DNA of 64,000 nt from Amycolatopsis decaplanina DSM 44594 (GCF_000342005.1 NZ_AOHO01000045.1:296770-360769), one strand, 5' to 3'; positions 25,839 to 35,033 are shown, counted from the stretch's first letter. Notes: a model not told the origin generated them from the sequence alone. Numbers and translations are program-made.

Positions 25839-27416
25839 CTACCGCGCGACCGGGTCGGAAGCCGGGGCTTCCGACTTCGTCTCCACGTCGAGGGTGGTGC
25901 GCAGGGTGAGCGGCTTGAGCAGCAGCGCCGCGATCACGCCCACGACGCCCACCGCCGCGGAGATCAGGAAGATGTGCGCGGTCGCGTCGCCGTACACGGT
26001 GTGCACGATCGTCTGGACCTCCGGTGGCAGCGCCTTGAGGTTCAGCGCGCTGACGCTCCCGGTCGACGCCTGGCCCGCCGGCACGTGCAGCGCGGTGGAC
26101 AGGTCGGCCGTGACCCGGTTCGCGAGCACGGCACCGAGCACCGAGACGCCGATGGTGCCGCCGAGCGACCGGAAGAACGTGACCGAAGCACTGGCCGCGC
26201 CCAGATCCCGCAACGGCACGGTGTTCTGCACGGCGAGCACGAGGTTCTGCATCGTCATGCCGACACCGACGCCGACGACCGCCATCGCGATGCCGACCAG
26301 CCACAGCGGGGAGGCGTGGTCGACCGTGCCCAGCCCGAGGAAGCCGATCACCAGGGTGATCGTGCCCGCCACGATGTACGGCTTCATCCGTCCGGTGCGG
26401 CTGATCAGGCGTCCGGACACGGTCGAGGAGACGAGCACGCCCGCCATCAGCGGAATGGTCAGCAGACCGGCTTCGGTGGGGGAGTAGCCGCGGCCGACCT
26501 GGAAGTACTGGCCGAGGAACACCGAGCCGCCGAACATCGCCATCCCGACCGCGAGGCTCGCGATGATCGCCAGCGCGGGGGTGCGCTGGGTGATGATGTG
26601 CAACGGGACGACGGGTTCGCGGACCTTCCGCTCCACCAGCACGGCGAGGACGAGGAGCACGACGCCGCCCGCCACCATGACGGCGGTCTGCCAGGACAGC
26701 CAGTCGAAGCTGTTGCCGACGAACGAGACCCAGATCAGCAGGACACTCACACCCGCCGCGATGAGACCCGCGCCGAGGTAGTCCACCTGGACGTTTTCCC
26801 GGCGCACGGTCTCCAGCTTCAGTGTCCGTTGCAGCACGATGAACGCCGCCACCGCGATCGGCACGCCGACGAAGAAGCACCAGCGCCAGCCCAGCCACGG
26901 CACGTCCACGATCAGGCCGCCGAGCAGTGGCCCGCCGACGGTGGCGACCGCCATGACCGCGCCGAGGTAACCGTTGTAGCGGCCGCGTTCACGCGGCGGG
27001 ATGATCGCCGCGATCACGACCTGCACCAGTGCTTGCAGGCCGCCGACGCCGATGCCCTGGAACGCGCGGGCGGCGATCAGCTGTCCGGTGTTCTGGCTGA
27101 ACCCGCTGATCGTCGACCCGATCACGAAGATCACGATCGCGATCTGGACCAGCGTCTTCTTGTTGAACAGATCGGCGAGCTTGCCCCAGATGGGGGTGGT
27201 GGCCGTCGCCGCCAGCAGGGTGGCCGTGACCACCCACGTGTACTGCGTCTGCGTGCCGTTCAGCGAGCCGATGATCAACGGCAGGGCGGTCGAGACGACC
27301 GTCGAGCTGATCATCGCCACGAGCAGCGCGAGCAGCAGACCGGACAGCGACTCGAGCACCTGGCGGTGCCCCATCGCCCCTGACGGTGCCTCCGCCGTCG
27401 TTCCCTCGGTCTTCAT
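25839..27416 (-). CDS. MFS multidrug transporter, DHA2 (14-span) family
   Basis: A 525-residue transporter from ATG 27416. It has 14 predicted spans, the DHA2 motif A GKLADLFNKKTLVQIA between spans 2 and 3, and motif C-like GAVMAVATVGGPLLGGLIVD. It should be a proton-driven drug exporter of the EmrB/QacA type. It is divergent from a tetR gene, and the 87-base gap holds a perfect 26-base inverted repeat, so drug-induced derepression is likely. The usp gene follows in the same transcript. Confidence 0.92.
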   Translation of the reverse strand: MKTEGTTAEAPSGAMGHRQVLESLSGLLLALLVAMISSTVVSTALPLIIGSLNGTQTQYTWVVTATLLAATATTPIWGKLADLFNKKTLVQIAIVIFVIGSTISGFSQNTGQLIAARAFQGIGVGGLQALVQVVIAAIIPPRERGRYNGYLGAVMAVATVGGPLLGGLIVDVPWLGWRWCFFVGVPIAVAAFIVLQRTLKLETVRRENVQVDYLGAGLIAAGVSVLLIWVSFVGNSFDWLSWQTAVMVAGGVVLLVLAVLVERKVREPVVPLHIITQRTPALAIIASLAVGMAMFGGSVFLGQYFQVGRGYSPTEAGLLTIPLMAGVLVSSTVSGRLISRTGRMKPYIVAGTITLVIGFLGLGTVDHASPLWLVGIAMAVVGVGVGMTMQNLVLAVQNTVPLRDLGAASASVTFFRSLGGTIGVSVLGAVLANRVTADLSTALHVPAGQASTGSVSALNLKALPPEVQTIVHTVYGDATAHIFLISAAVGVVGVIAALLLKPLTLRTTLDVETKSEAPASDPVAR

Positions 27417-27448
27417 GGCGTCCTTTCGAGCGTTCGGGGCAATTGTTG

Positions 27449-27474
27449 CCCACTGTGCAAACTTGCACAGTGGG
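27449..27474. promoter_or_regulatory. Putative TetR operator (perfect 12+2+12 inverted repeat)
   Basis: Arms CCCACTGTGCAA and TTGCACAGTGGG flank AC. The repeat lies 33 bases before the MFS start and 30 bases before the tetR start, ideally placed to repress both genes. Confidence 0.85.
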
Positions 27475-27503
27475 AACTTTATTCCCGTCGCTACGCTGTC
27501 CTG

Positions 27504-28085
27504 GTGGACACCCTCGACACGCTCCGCACCCGCAAAAAGGCGGCGACGCGGCAATCACTGCACGAGGCCGCGCTCCGGCTGGCGATGGAGCACGGTCTCG
27601 ACGGTGTGACCGTCGAGGACATCGCCGACGCGGTGGGCGTGTCCCGGCGGACGTTCTCGAACTACTTCGCGAACAAAGAGGACGCGATCCTGCACGCCGA
27701 CCGCGAGCGCACCGGGCTGCTGGTGTCGCTGGTCGAAGGCAGGCCTCCCGGCGAGAAGCCATGGCCGGCACTCCGCGCGGCGTGCCGGGAGCTGTACCGG
27801 GCCCACCCCGTCCCCGACCGTGAGTGGGTGGCGCAGCTACGGCTGCTGCGGCGGCACCCGTCGCTGCTCGCGCGGCAGGCGGGCGATCAGTTCGCCCTCG
27901 AACGCGACCTGATCGAGGTGCTGCTCGCCAGGGGGCACGGCCTCGATCAGGAGCTGGCCAGGCTCACCGCGGCGACCTTCCTCGCCACGCTGCGGACGGG
28001 CAACGTGCTGTGGCTGGAAGGCCAGGAAGAGCAGCCGCTCCCCGAGTTGGTGGATCGGTTGCTGGGCCGCGTTCAGCTCCGGTGA
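27504..28085 (+). CDS. TetR-family repressor of the MFS gene
   Basis: A 193-residue TetR protein starting with GTG. The helix-turn-helix reads TRQSLHEAALRLAMEHGLDG and DIADAVGVSRRTFSNYFANK. The C-terminal part resembles the TetR_C_17-like MftR group. The divergent MFS exporter and the perfect palindrome between them define it as a local drug-sensing repressor. Confidence 0.9.
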   Translation: MDTLDTLRTRKKAATRQSLHEAALRLAMEHGLDGVTVEDIADAVGVSRRTFSNYFANKEDAILHADRERTGLLVSLVEGRPPGEKPWPALRAACRELYRAHPVPDREWVAQLRLLRRHPSLLARQAGDQFALERDLIEVLLARGHGLDQELARLTAATFLATLRTGNVLWLEGQEEQPLPELVDRLLGRVQLR

Positions 28086-28102
28086 CCGAGGGCGTGCTCA
28101 AG

Positions 28103-28150
28103 CCTCGTGAGTGGTAAGGACGGTTAGAACCGTCCTTACCACTCACGAGG
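28103..28150. repeat. CGTGAGTGG hairpin family, copy 4
   Basis: Arms CCTCGTGAGTGG...GACGGTT and AACCGTC...CCACTCACGAGG pair perfectly around AG. It sits between convergent tetR (stop 28085) and glycosyltransferase (stop 28155) genes and probably terminates both. Confidence 0.9.
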
Positions 28151-28154
28151 TGGC

Positions 28155-29372
28155 CTACGCGTTGACGGTGTCCAAGAGCAGTTTCGCGGCCACCGTCGCC
28201 CCGTCGGTGCGGATCGTGTCCGCCACCGCCTTCGCCCGCGCGCCGGTTTCGGGGGACAGGGCCGTCTTGAGCACGGCCGTCAGGGATTCGACGGTCGGCG
28301 CCGGATCCTGGTGTGCCACACCGATTCCCAATTCGGCCACCCGTGTGGCCCAGTACGGCTGGTCCGCGATCCGGGGGACGACCACCTGGGGCGCGCCCGC
28401 CCGGGACGCCGTCGTCGTGGTGCCCGCGCCGCCGTGGTGCACGACGGCGGCCACCCGGCGGAAGAGCGCTTGCTGATTGACTTCGCCGACGACGAAACAG
28501 TCGTCGGCGTCGTCGATCGAACCCAATCCGGCCCACCCGCGGGCGAGCAGGATCCGCCGTCCCAGCGTGCGGGCGGACTCGATGGCCACCCGGGCGATGT
28601 CCTTCGGCGCGTACGCGGCCATGCTGCCGAAGCCCACGTACACCGGTGGTTCACCGGAATCGAGGAACTTCTCCAGTTCGTCCGGGAGCGGGCGGTCGTC
28701 GGGCCGGATCCACGCTCCCGTCGGGACGAGGTCGAGATCCGTCATGCCCTCCGACGGGCACAAGACCGTGTCCGCCGCCAGCCACGGTGTGCCGGTGAAG
28801 ACGTGATCGCGGACGTTGTCCACCGGCGGTAGCCCGATCGCCGCCCGGTGACTGTTGAGCGCCCCGCCGTACAAGGCGTCGACCCGTTGCGCGTCCTGCC
28901 GCCACAACACCCGGTTGTCGGTCTCTCCCTCCGGGGACGGCGTGCCCGGCCGCATCCCCGGGGCGAAGTGCCGCGACGGCAGCCCGAAGATGTGGAAACA
29001 CGCGTACACGTAAGGGACCCCGAGTTTCTCGGCCACGTCCCGCGCGCCGGCGGGCAGCAGGCCGGTCGCCAGGATCGCGTCGCACCCTTCTTCCGCCGCC
29101 GCGGAGAGCGTTTCGAACCGGGCGGCGACCAGTGCCGGGGCGAGTTTCAGCGCGTCCTCCCCCGTCGGTGGTTTCGGTCCGGCGACCACCGAGTGCACCG
29201 TCGGGCCGAGCGGCACCAGCGGAACCCCGGCCCGCTCCAGCAACGTCACGAACTCCTCGTCCGGCGGCGCGCACACCCGGGCCTCCGCGCCCAGTTCCCG
29301 TAATGCCATCGCGAGCCCCACCAAGGGTTCGACATCTCCGCGTGACCCCCACGTCGTCAGCAAAACACGCAC
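28155..29372 (-). CDS. GT1-family glycosyltransferase, glycopeptide-type
   Basis: The start chosen is GTG 29372, with GGGAG about 8 bases upstream; the 405-residue protein then starts MRVLLTTWGSRGDVEPLVGL like the vancomycin-group enzymes (GtfB/GtfE). The acceptor half contains RVCAPPDEEFVTLLERAGVP. The donor half has the nucleotide-sugar motif VVHHGGAGTTTTASRAGAPQ. It should transfer a sugar from an NDP-sugar to a small-molecule aglycone. No aglycone-synthesising cluster is next to it, so it may glycosylate and detoxify a macrolide-like compound instead. Confidence 0.88.
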   Translation of the reverse strand: MRVLLTTWGSRGDVEPLVGLAMALRELGAEARVCAPPDEEFVTLLERAGVPLVPLGPTVHSVVAGPKPPTGEDALKLAPALVAARFETLSAAAEEGCDAILATGLLPAGARDVAEKLGVPYVYACFHIFGLPSRHFAPGMRPGTPSPEGETDNRVLWRQDAQRVDALYGGALNSHRAAIGLPPVDNVRDHVFTGTPWLAADTVLCPSEGMTDLDLVPTGAWIRPDDRPLPDELEKFLDSGEPPVYVGFGSMAAYAPKDIARVAIESARTLGRRILLARGWAGLGSIDDADDCFVVGEVNQQALFRRVAAVVHHGGAGTTTTASRAGAPQVVVPRIADQPYWATRVAELGIGVAHQDPAPTVESLTAVLKTALSPETGARAKAVADTIRTDGATVAAKLLLDTVNA

Positions 29373-29517
29373 TTCGCGACTCCCATTTCCGCAGCTTCCA
29401 GCCTTCGGCGGGCAATTCTGGGGTATCACCCCGGCCTTGCCGCAAGCCCCCATGTCCGCTATAAGTTGAAGGGGGCAAGGAAATGAGTTCTTTCTCGTCC
29501 ACTCTGGACGGAGTCCT

Positions 29518-30183
29518 TCAGATCGAGCCGGTGCGCAGCGCGAAGGCGACGGCGTGCGTGCGGTTGTGCAGGCCGTATCGCGACATCACCCGGTGGAGGA
29601 CGTTCTTCACCGTGCTCTCCGAATAGGCGAGTTTGGCCGCGATCTCTTCCGTGCCGTGGCCGTCGGCCAGCAGGCGGAGGACTTCACGTTCCCGGTCGGA
29701 CAGTCCGGACAACGCGAGACCGTTGGGGGCCAGCAGGTCCTCCTGTATCCGTTCGAGCTGGGAGAGCAGGCTGCCCTGCAAACGTGGCGGCAGCGCGCCC
29801 GCGCCCTGGCTGACCGCGAGAATCGTCCGCACCAGGTGCTCGCCGTCGAGGTCGCGCCGCGGCAGCAACGCGGCCATACCGCATTCGATCGCCGTCATCA
29901 GGACCTGGACCGGAAAATGGTCGGTCACGATCACACATCTCGGTGGCGTCGCGAGTGACGACGCGGCGCGAACCTGGCGCAGGAACGTGAAGACCCCGTC
30001 GCCGATCGAATCGCCGACCGTGACGATCACTTCGGCCGGTCCGAGGTCGGTGTCGGGCAGCACGTCCAGTCGTTCATCGGCGCCGAGAATGCTCGTCGCG
30101 CCCAGCCCGGCCAGCAGATCCGGGGCATGCACGGCGACTCTGACGCGATCGGTCCTCCTGCTGATCTTCTCCCCGTGAATCAT
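29518..30183 (-). CDS. LuxR-type regulator with degenerate receiver (paralogue 1)
   Basis: A 221-residue protein arranged like a NarL response regulator, but the receiver lacks the acidic pair (VAVHAPDL) and the phosphorylatable Asp (the strand reads AEVIVTVGDS). It cannot be phosphorylated in the usual way. The C-terminal helix-turn-helix is intact: LSDREREVLRLLADGHGTEE and YSESTVKNVLHRVMSRYGL. Two close paralogues lie at 33497 and 34148. No kinase is adjacent. The 30184-30436 gap upstream holds an AT-rich stretch with AACGTT-CC-AACGTT. Confidence 0.85.
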   Translation of the reverse strand: MIHGEKISRRTDRVRVAVHAPDLLAGLGATSILGADERLDVLPDTDLGPAEVIVTVGDSIGDGVFTFLRQVRAASSLATPPRCVIVTDHFPVQVLMTAIECGMAALLPRRDLDGEHLVRTILAVSQGAGALPPRLQGSLLSQLERIQEDLLAPNGLALSGLSDREREVLRLLADGHGTEEIAAKLAYSESTVKNVLHRVMSRYGLHNRTHAVAFALRTGSI

Positions 30184-30307
30184 GTCGAAGTCCCCATCCG
30201 AAGCGCTCGGAAACCCTGAATCGGGCAGGCGGACCGGCCCGCCGCCTGTCGGGTGCGACGGCGAGCGGTCCGCAGAGTTAGTGGCTCTTGCTTTACTTAG
30301 AAGCTAT

Positions 30308-30321
30308 AACGTTCCAACGTT
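30308..30321. promoter_or_regulatory. Possible operator AACGTT-CC-AACGTT
   Basis: A palindrome that is also a direct repeat lies in an unusually AT-rich patch (30275-30330) in the 253-base gap between a tetR gene (stop 30437) and the luxR-type gene (start 30183). It is a candidate binding site for one of these regulators. The rest of the gap shows nothing. Confidence 0.4.
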
Positions 30322-30436
30322 GCATGTCAACCGCCGAGGTCTCGGTTTCCGAGGTCGACGGCGACACCACAGGGCAAGACGCCCGACAGGCGGGAAAGGT
30401 TCACTGCGAAGGCGATCGGACTCGGCGGGCGCCGGG

Positions 30437-31084
30437 TCACCGGTTCGTGAGGTCGTCCAGTTCGTCCGCGATCAACAGGTCGGGGTCGAATTTCATTCCG
30501 GTGAAGTGGCCGGCGAGTTCGAGCGAGAGCACGCCGTGCAGGCGGGTCCAGAAGGCGAGCGCGCGGTGCAGGGTCGCGGACGGGGCCGGATCGTCGCCCG
30601 CCCAGTCGCGGTGGCTGTCCAGATGCTTGTCGAACGGGGTTTCCGGCTTGTCCACGGTGATCGCGCGGCACGCTTCGAGCAGCACGGCCATGACCTCGCT
30701 CGAGATGGCGGTGGTGTCGTCCGGCGCGTGGTAGCCGGGAACGGGCGTGCCGTAGATGAGGAAGTAGCGCTGCGGGTCGCTCCGGGCCCAGTCCCGGATG
30801 GTGACGGCGAGCCCGGCCAGATCGGCGCCGCCGTCGAACGCCGCCCGGACGGTGTCGGCGAGGCTCCGGTACGCGTCGCGGATGAGCGCGGTGACGAGAT
30901 CGTCGCGGCTGGCGAAGTACCGGTACAGGGCGGGACCGCTCATCCCCACCTGTTTGGCGATCGCGTTGAGCGACAGCGCGGGCACCCCGGCGGTGGCGAT
31001 CTGCTCCCACGCGTGCTGCTTGATCTCCGCGCGCACCTGGTCGCGATAGCGCTCCCGCGGGCTCTGCCCGTCCGCGTCCGTCAT
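30437..31084 (-). CDS. TetR-family regulator (WHG-domain type)
   Basis: A 215-residue TetR protein. The helix-turn-helix is ALSLNAIAKQVGMSGPALYR and the C-terminal domain (SDPQRYFLIYGTPVPGYHAP, FWTRLHGVLSLELAGHF) has the Trp-His-Gly-like core of the WHG group. No divergent target gene is present. A hairpin of the CGTGAGTGG family separates it from the upstream STAND gene. Confidence 0.88.
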   Translation of the reverse strand: MTDADGQSPRERYRDQVRAEIKQHAWEQIATAGVPALSLNAIAKQVGMSGPALYRYFASRDDLVTALIRDAYRSLADTVRAAFDGGADLAGLAVTIRDWARSDPQRYFLIYGTPVPGYHAPDDTTAISSEVMAVLLEACRAITVDKPETPFDKHLDSHRDWAGDDPAPSATLHRALAFWTRLHGVLSLELAGHFTGMKFDPDLLIADELDDLTNR

Positions 31085-31126
31085 CGGCCCTCCGCTCCGT
31101 CGGCCCGAAGCTTAGCCCGCTCCTGT

Positions 31127-31172
31127 CTCGTGAGTGGTGAGGACGGTTCTAACCGTCCTCACCACTCACGAG
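31127..31172. repeat. CGTGAGTGG hairpin family, copy 5 (compensatory change)
   Basis: Arms CTCGTGAGTGGTGAGGAC and GTCCTCACCACTCACGAG. Compared with other copies one A-T pair is replaced by G-C on both sides, so pairing is preserved. It overlaps the last codons and stop of the STAND gene (31166), and lies upstream of the tetR gene on the same strand. Confidence 0.9.
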
Positions 31173-33403
31173 GACGCGGACAGGAGCGCCAGTTCGGCCA
31201 AGGCCTGTTCCCGCCACGCGCTGAACGACGGCCCGGGGGAGAGTTCCACGGCCAGGGTGAGGCACTCCCTGGCCTCCTCGAAGGCACCGGCCTCCCGCCA
31301 GGCCCGTCCTTCCCGGATCGCGCTGATCACCTCCAACCCGTCGAAATCGCCTTCCCACGCGAGCCACCGGCTGGTGCGGTAGTGGCCCGCCGCCTCCCGC
31401 CATTCGGCGAGACCACCGAGCACGTCGCCGATGGCGCGCAGGGTCAGGGTCTTCAGCAGCCGATGGAAACCGGGGTACGTGTCGCCCGCCAGCCGTTCGG
31501 CGTCGGAGAGCACGGCACGGTGCACGGCGAGCGCCTCGTCATGCCGTCCGGCGTTGAGCAGCGCGCGCCCGTACATGTTCCGCGCCGTGGTCTGCCCGTC
31601 CCAGAACGGGAGTTCGTCCGCCAGTTCGTACCCGCGCTTCGCGAACTCGAACGCTTCGTCGCCTTGTCCGATCAACCGCAACACCTGGCCGAGGTAAATG
31701 GACGCCCAGGTCTGTTCGACTTCGTCACCGATCCGGACGGCGATGTCCAGCGCACGGCGATGCGCGGCCACCGCACCTTCCACGTCGTCGAGACAGACGT
31801 TGCAGGCCCAGCCGACGAAGTTGAGCAGTTTCGCCTCGGCCCCGGCGTCGCCGAGCGCGTTCGCCGCGGCCGCGCCGAGCGAGAAGATCTCCCACCACGG
31901 CCGCTGGGCACTCCGCCCGTCGGAGTACCAGTGCAGCGCGATGGCGAGATCCCGGACCTCCCGGTGCCGCCCTTTCCGTGCCGCCGTCCGGTGCGCGGCG
32001 ACCCAGTTCCCGCCTTCGGCCTCCAGCCAGCGGGCGCTCTCGTCCCGCGAGCCGAACCGGCCGGTCTCCGGTGCCTTGGGATAGAACAGCCTGGCCGCTT
32101 CGGCCGCCTTGTCGAGAAGATGGGCGAGCACGGTGTCCCGCGCGGCCGGCTCCTCCTCCGCCTCGAACCGTTCCTCGGCGAACAGGCGGATGAGGTCGTG
32201 GAACTGGTGCCGTTCCGCTTCCGCGGTGGTCTGCAGGAGGCTGGCGTCGACGAGTTCGTCGAGATGATCGCGGACGTCGGCGTGGGCCGCGCCGGACACG
32301 ACGACCGCGAGTTCGAGACCGAAGTCGGCGCCGGGCACGGTCGCCAGCCGGCGGAACAGCCGCCGCGCCTCGGGCGAGACCGCGCGATAGGACAGGTCGA
32401 AAGCCGAACGCAGCTGCAGATCGCCCGCCGCGAGCGCGCGCAGCCGGGTGCTTTCGTCACGCAGCCGGTCTGCGAGCTGGGCCACGGACCACTGCGGCCG
32501 GGTGGCGAGCCGGTTGCCCGCGATCCGGACCGCGAGCGGCAGGTACCCGCACAGTTCGACGAGCTCACGTGCCGCGGCGGGCTCCGCGCGTACCCGGTCG
32601 GTGCCGATGATCTTGGCGAGCAGTCCGGTCGCGCCGCCGTCCGAAAGCGGTTCGAGCCCCAGCCAGCGGGCGCCTTCGAGCCCGGCGAGCGTGCGGCGGC
32701 AGGTGATCAGGGTGAGGGAGCCGGGCCCGGTGACCAGCAGCGGCCGGATCTGCGCTTCGTCGGCCGCGTTGTCGAGCAGCAGCAGGACCTGGCGCCCTTC
32801 GAGCAGCATCCGCAGCAACGCCGACCGTTCGGCTTCGGAGGCGGGCACCTGCCCCGGCGCGACGTCCAGCGCACGCAACAGCCGGTCGAGCGCGGCTCTG
32901 GCGCTCAGCGGTTCTTCGTCCATCCCGCGCAGGTCCACCGCGTAGCTCCCGTCCGGGAACTCCGCGCGCCACAGATCCGCCGCGGTCACCGCGAGCGCCG
33001 TCTTCCCGACCCCCGCCTGTCCGACGATCGCGACCACGCCACCACCTTCGGCGACCTTCGCGGACAGCTGTTCCAGCTCGCTTTCGCGGCCGGACAGATC
33101 CGCGGTGGGCGCGGGCAGCGCGCAGGTCGCCGCGATCTGCGCGGCCAGCGCCGGGTTTCGGCGCCGTCCCTGCTTGGCGACGGTCAGGAAGAATTCCCGG
33201 TCACCGCCGGTCAAGCCGAGCGCGTCGGCCAGCACCTCGGCGGAGCGCTGCTGAGCGGCTCGCGCACGGCCGCGCTCCAGCTCGCGCAGGGCACGGACAC
33301 TGATACCGGAGGCCTCGGCCAGCCGCCCCTGCGTCCATCCCGCGGCCCGCCGATGTTCGAGCAGGAGCTTGCCGAACACCGACCGCGTCTCGTTCGCCTC
33401 CAC
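31166..33403 (-). CDS. XRE–NB-ARC–TPR STAND-type regulator
   Basis: From GTG 33403 the product has 745 residues. Residues 7-62 are an XRE helix-turn-helix (GKLLLEHRRAAGWTQGRLAE, SGISVRALRELERGR). About 103-400 are an NTPase with Walker A VGQAGVGKTAL (128-138) and Walker B LLLLDNAADEA. The C-terminal part is a helical TPR-like superhelix (LLNFVGWACNVCLDDVEGAV, TARNMYGRALLNAGRHDEAL). This is the AfsR-like STAND architecture with an XRE head in place of a SARP domain. It is divergent from one degenerate LuxR gene and near two others. The stop lies inside a hairpin repeat. The start is not certain because no strong ribosome-binding site is seen. Confidence 0.88.
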   Translation of the reverse strand: MEANETRSVFGKLLLEHRRAAGWTQGRLAEASGISVRALRELERGRARAAQQRSAEVLADALGLTGGDREFFLTVAKQGRRRNPALAAQIAATCALPAPTADLSGRESELEQLSAKVAEGGGVVAIVGQAGVGKTALAVTAADLWRAEFPDGSYAVDLRGMDEEPLSARAALDRLLRALDVAPGQVPASEAERSALLRMLLEGRQVLLLLDNAADEAQIRPLLVTGPGSLTLITCRRTLAGLEGARWLGLEPLSDGGATGLLAKIIGTDRVRAEPAAARELVELCGYLPLAVRIAGNRLATRPQWSVAQLADRLRDESTRLRALAAGDLQLRSAFDLSYRAVSPEARRLFRRLATVPGADFGLELAVVVSGAAHADVRDHLDELVDASLLQTTAEAERHQFHDLIRLFAEERFEAEEEPAARDTVLAHLLDKAAEAARLFYPKAPETGRFGSRDESARWLEAEGGNWVAAHRTAARKGRHREVRDLAIALHWYSDGRSAQRPWWEIFSLGAAAANALGDAGAEAKLLNFVGWACNVCLDDVEGAVAAHRRALDIAVRIGDEVEQTWASIYLGQVLRLIGQGDEAFEFAKRGYELADELPFWDGQTTARNMYGRALLNAGRHDEALAVHRAVLSDAERLAGDTYPGFHRLLKTLTLRAIGDVLGGLAEWREAAGHYRTSRWLAWEGDFDGLEVISAIREGRAWREAGAFEEARECLTLAVELSPGPSFSAWREQALAELALLSASS

Positions 33404-33496
33404 CGCGGCCCATTCAACCGGCAGGCTTCCGATGACGAAAAGCTGCCCCCTGCTTCCGCTTGTCCCGGCTTCTCCGGGGCCGGTTACCTGGAAGGC

Positions 33497-34141
33497 ATGT
33501 CGACGATCATGACGACGCCCGTCCGCCCGGTCGTCCGGACCGGGGAGCGCCGGGAGATCCGGGTCGCCGTGCACGCCGGTGATCCGCTCGTCCGGGCGGG
33601 GCTGCGCAGCGCGCTCGGCGAAGGCCCTGGCATCACCTTGCGCGACGACCCGGCGCAGGCCGACGTCCTCGTCGCGGTCGCGGGGAACGACCCGCAGCGC
33701 ATCCCGGCCGGGTCCGCCCGGCTGGTGCTGGTGGCCGATCAGCCCAACAAGGCCGAACTGTGGGCCGCGGTGGAACGCGGGCTCGCCGTCGTCGTCGCAC
33801 GCGCCGAGGCCACGCCGGGGCGGTTGCTGCGCGCGGTCGCCGACGCCCACGCCGGCCGGGGCGATCTGCCCGCCGATCAGCTCGGCAGCCTGCTCCGCGG
33901 GATTTCGAGGCTGCACAAGGAAGTCCTCGAGCCGCGCGAAATCACCCTCAGCGGTCTGTCGCCACGCGAGACCGAAGTGCTCCGCCTGCTCGCGGACGGG
34001 TTCGACACCGGTGAGATCGCCCGGCGGGTGGCCTACTCGGACCGGACCGTGAAGAACATCCTGCACGGCCTGCTCAGCCGGTTCAATCTGCGCAACCGCA
34101 CCCACGTCGTGGCGTACGCGCTCCGCGAAGGCCTCATCTGA
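33497..34141 (+). CDS. LuxR-type regulator with degenerate receiver (paralogue 2)
   Basis: A 214-residue protein starting at ATG 33497 after GGAAGG. The receiver-like domain keeps the fold but the acidic pair is replaced (VAVHAGDP) and the acceptor strand reads ADVLVAVAGN with no Asp. The DNA-binding domain is LSPRETEVLRLLADGFDTGE and YSDRTVKNILHGLLSRFNL, ending NRTHVVAYALREGLI. It is divergent from the STAND gene and convergent with paralogue 3, six bases away. Confidence 0.85.
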   Translation: MSTIMTTPVRPVVRTGERREIRVAVHAGDPLVRAGLRSALGEGPGITLRDDPAQADVLVAVAGNDPQRIPAGSARLVLVADQPNKAELWAAVERGLAVVVARAEATPGRLLRAVADAHAGRGDLPADQLGSLLRGISRLHKEVLEPREITLSGLSPRETEVLRLLADGFDTGEIARRVAYSDRTVKNILHGLLSRFNLRNRTHVVAYALREGLI

Positions 34142-34147
34142 GCGCTT

Positions 34148-34771
34148 TCAGATGACCCCTTCCCGGATCGCGTAGGCCACCGCGTGCGACCGGTTCCGCA
34201 GCCGCAGCCGGTCCGTGGCCGCGTAGATGACGTTCTTCACCGTTCGTTCCGAATAGGAGAGTTCGGTCGCGATCTCCTGCGTGTCGAGCCCGTCGGCCAT
34301 CAGGCGGAGGACGTCGATCTCACGCGGCGAGAGAGCGGACCCGGCGGGCACGCTCGGCGCGAGCATCTCCCGGTGTAGCCGCTCGGCGTGTCCGGCCAGC
34401 CTGCCGAGCAGATCCGACGGTGAGGCCACGGCGTCCGACGCGGCGACGCGCACGCTGTCGGCCACGCGCGAGTCGGTCATCGCCGACCTCGGCAGGATGG
34501 CGACCACCCGGCACGCCACCGCCGTCGCGAGGCCGCCTTCCTCGATCCGGTCGGTCACCAGCACGATCGGCTTGCCGAGTTCGGCGGTGACTTCACGCAA
34601 CGCGGTGAACGCGTCGGCCGAAAGCCGGTCGAAAGCGGCGACGATGACGTCGGTCTCGTCCCGTGCCCGGTCTTCGACCACCTCCACGGACGCGCGTGCC
34701 TCGAGGAGGTCGACCATTCCGGCCCTCGTGATGGGGTCCAGGGCGCAGACGCTCACCCGAACTGCTCGCAT
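34148..34771 (-). CDS. LuxR-type regulator with degenerate receiver (paralogue 3)
   Basis: A 207-residue paralogue of the two preceding regulators. The receiver lacks the acceptor Asp (TDVIVAAFDRL). The helix-turn-helix reads LSPREIDVLRLMADGLDTQE and YSERTVKNVIYAATDRLRL, ending NRSHAVAYAIREGVI. Like the others it has no neighbouring kinase. The tail-to-tail arrangement with paralogue 2 suggests local duplication and inversion. Confidence 0.85.
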   Translation of the reverse strand: MRAVRVSVCALDPITRAGMVDLLEARASVEVVEDRARDETDVIVAAFDRLSADAFTALREVTAELGKPIVLVTDRIEEGGLATAVACRVVAILPRSAMTDSRVADSVRVAASDAVASPSDLLGRLAGHAERLHREMLAPSVPAGSALSPREIDVLRLMADGLDTQEIATELSYSERTVKNVIYAATDRLRLRNRSHAVAYAIREGVI

Positions 34772-35033
34772 GTGTCCGTCTTCCGTCCACTGTGGATCTT
34801 CGATTTGTCAAGAGCGGCAAGGACAAAAAGCTGGGTCGCTCCCTTTTCCGTGCGGCTCGCGGTGATTCTCGTCCGCCGTGAACGACCCCGGCAACGCGTT
34901 CGGCCGCGTCCTGCTTCCCCCGCCAGCGGAGACTGGCCGAATGGGCACCCTTCTGTCATGCGCCCTCAAAAAAGGGGGCTTGACCTGCATAGACGCCACT
35001 TCGACGCATAGTGACGCCAACTTGTCCTTGCAC

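Noticed and set aside
25213..26898. Minus-strand frame in the region of the MFS and usp genes
   Set aside because: Arg/Gly-rich out-of-frame reading of the MFS gene, which has clear membrane spans in the other frame.
30182..33496. Very long plus-strand frame running into the LuxR gene at 33497
   Set aside because: It is antisense to the tetR and STAND genes. Only the part from ATG 33497 has a recognisable protein.
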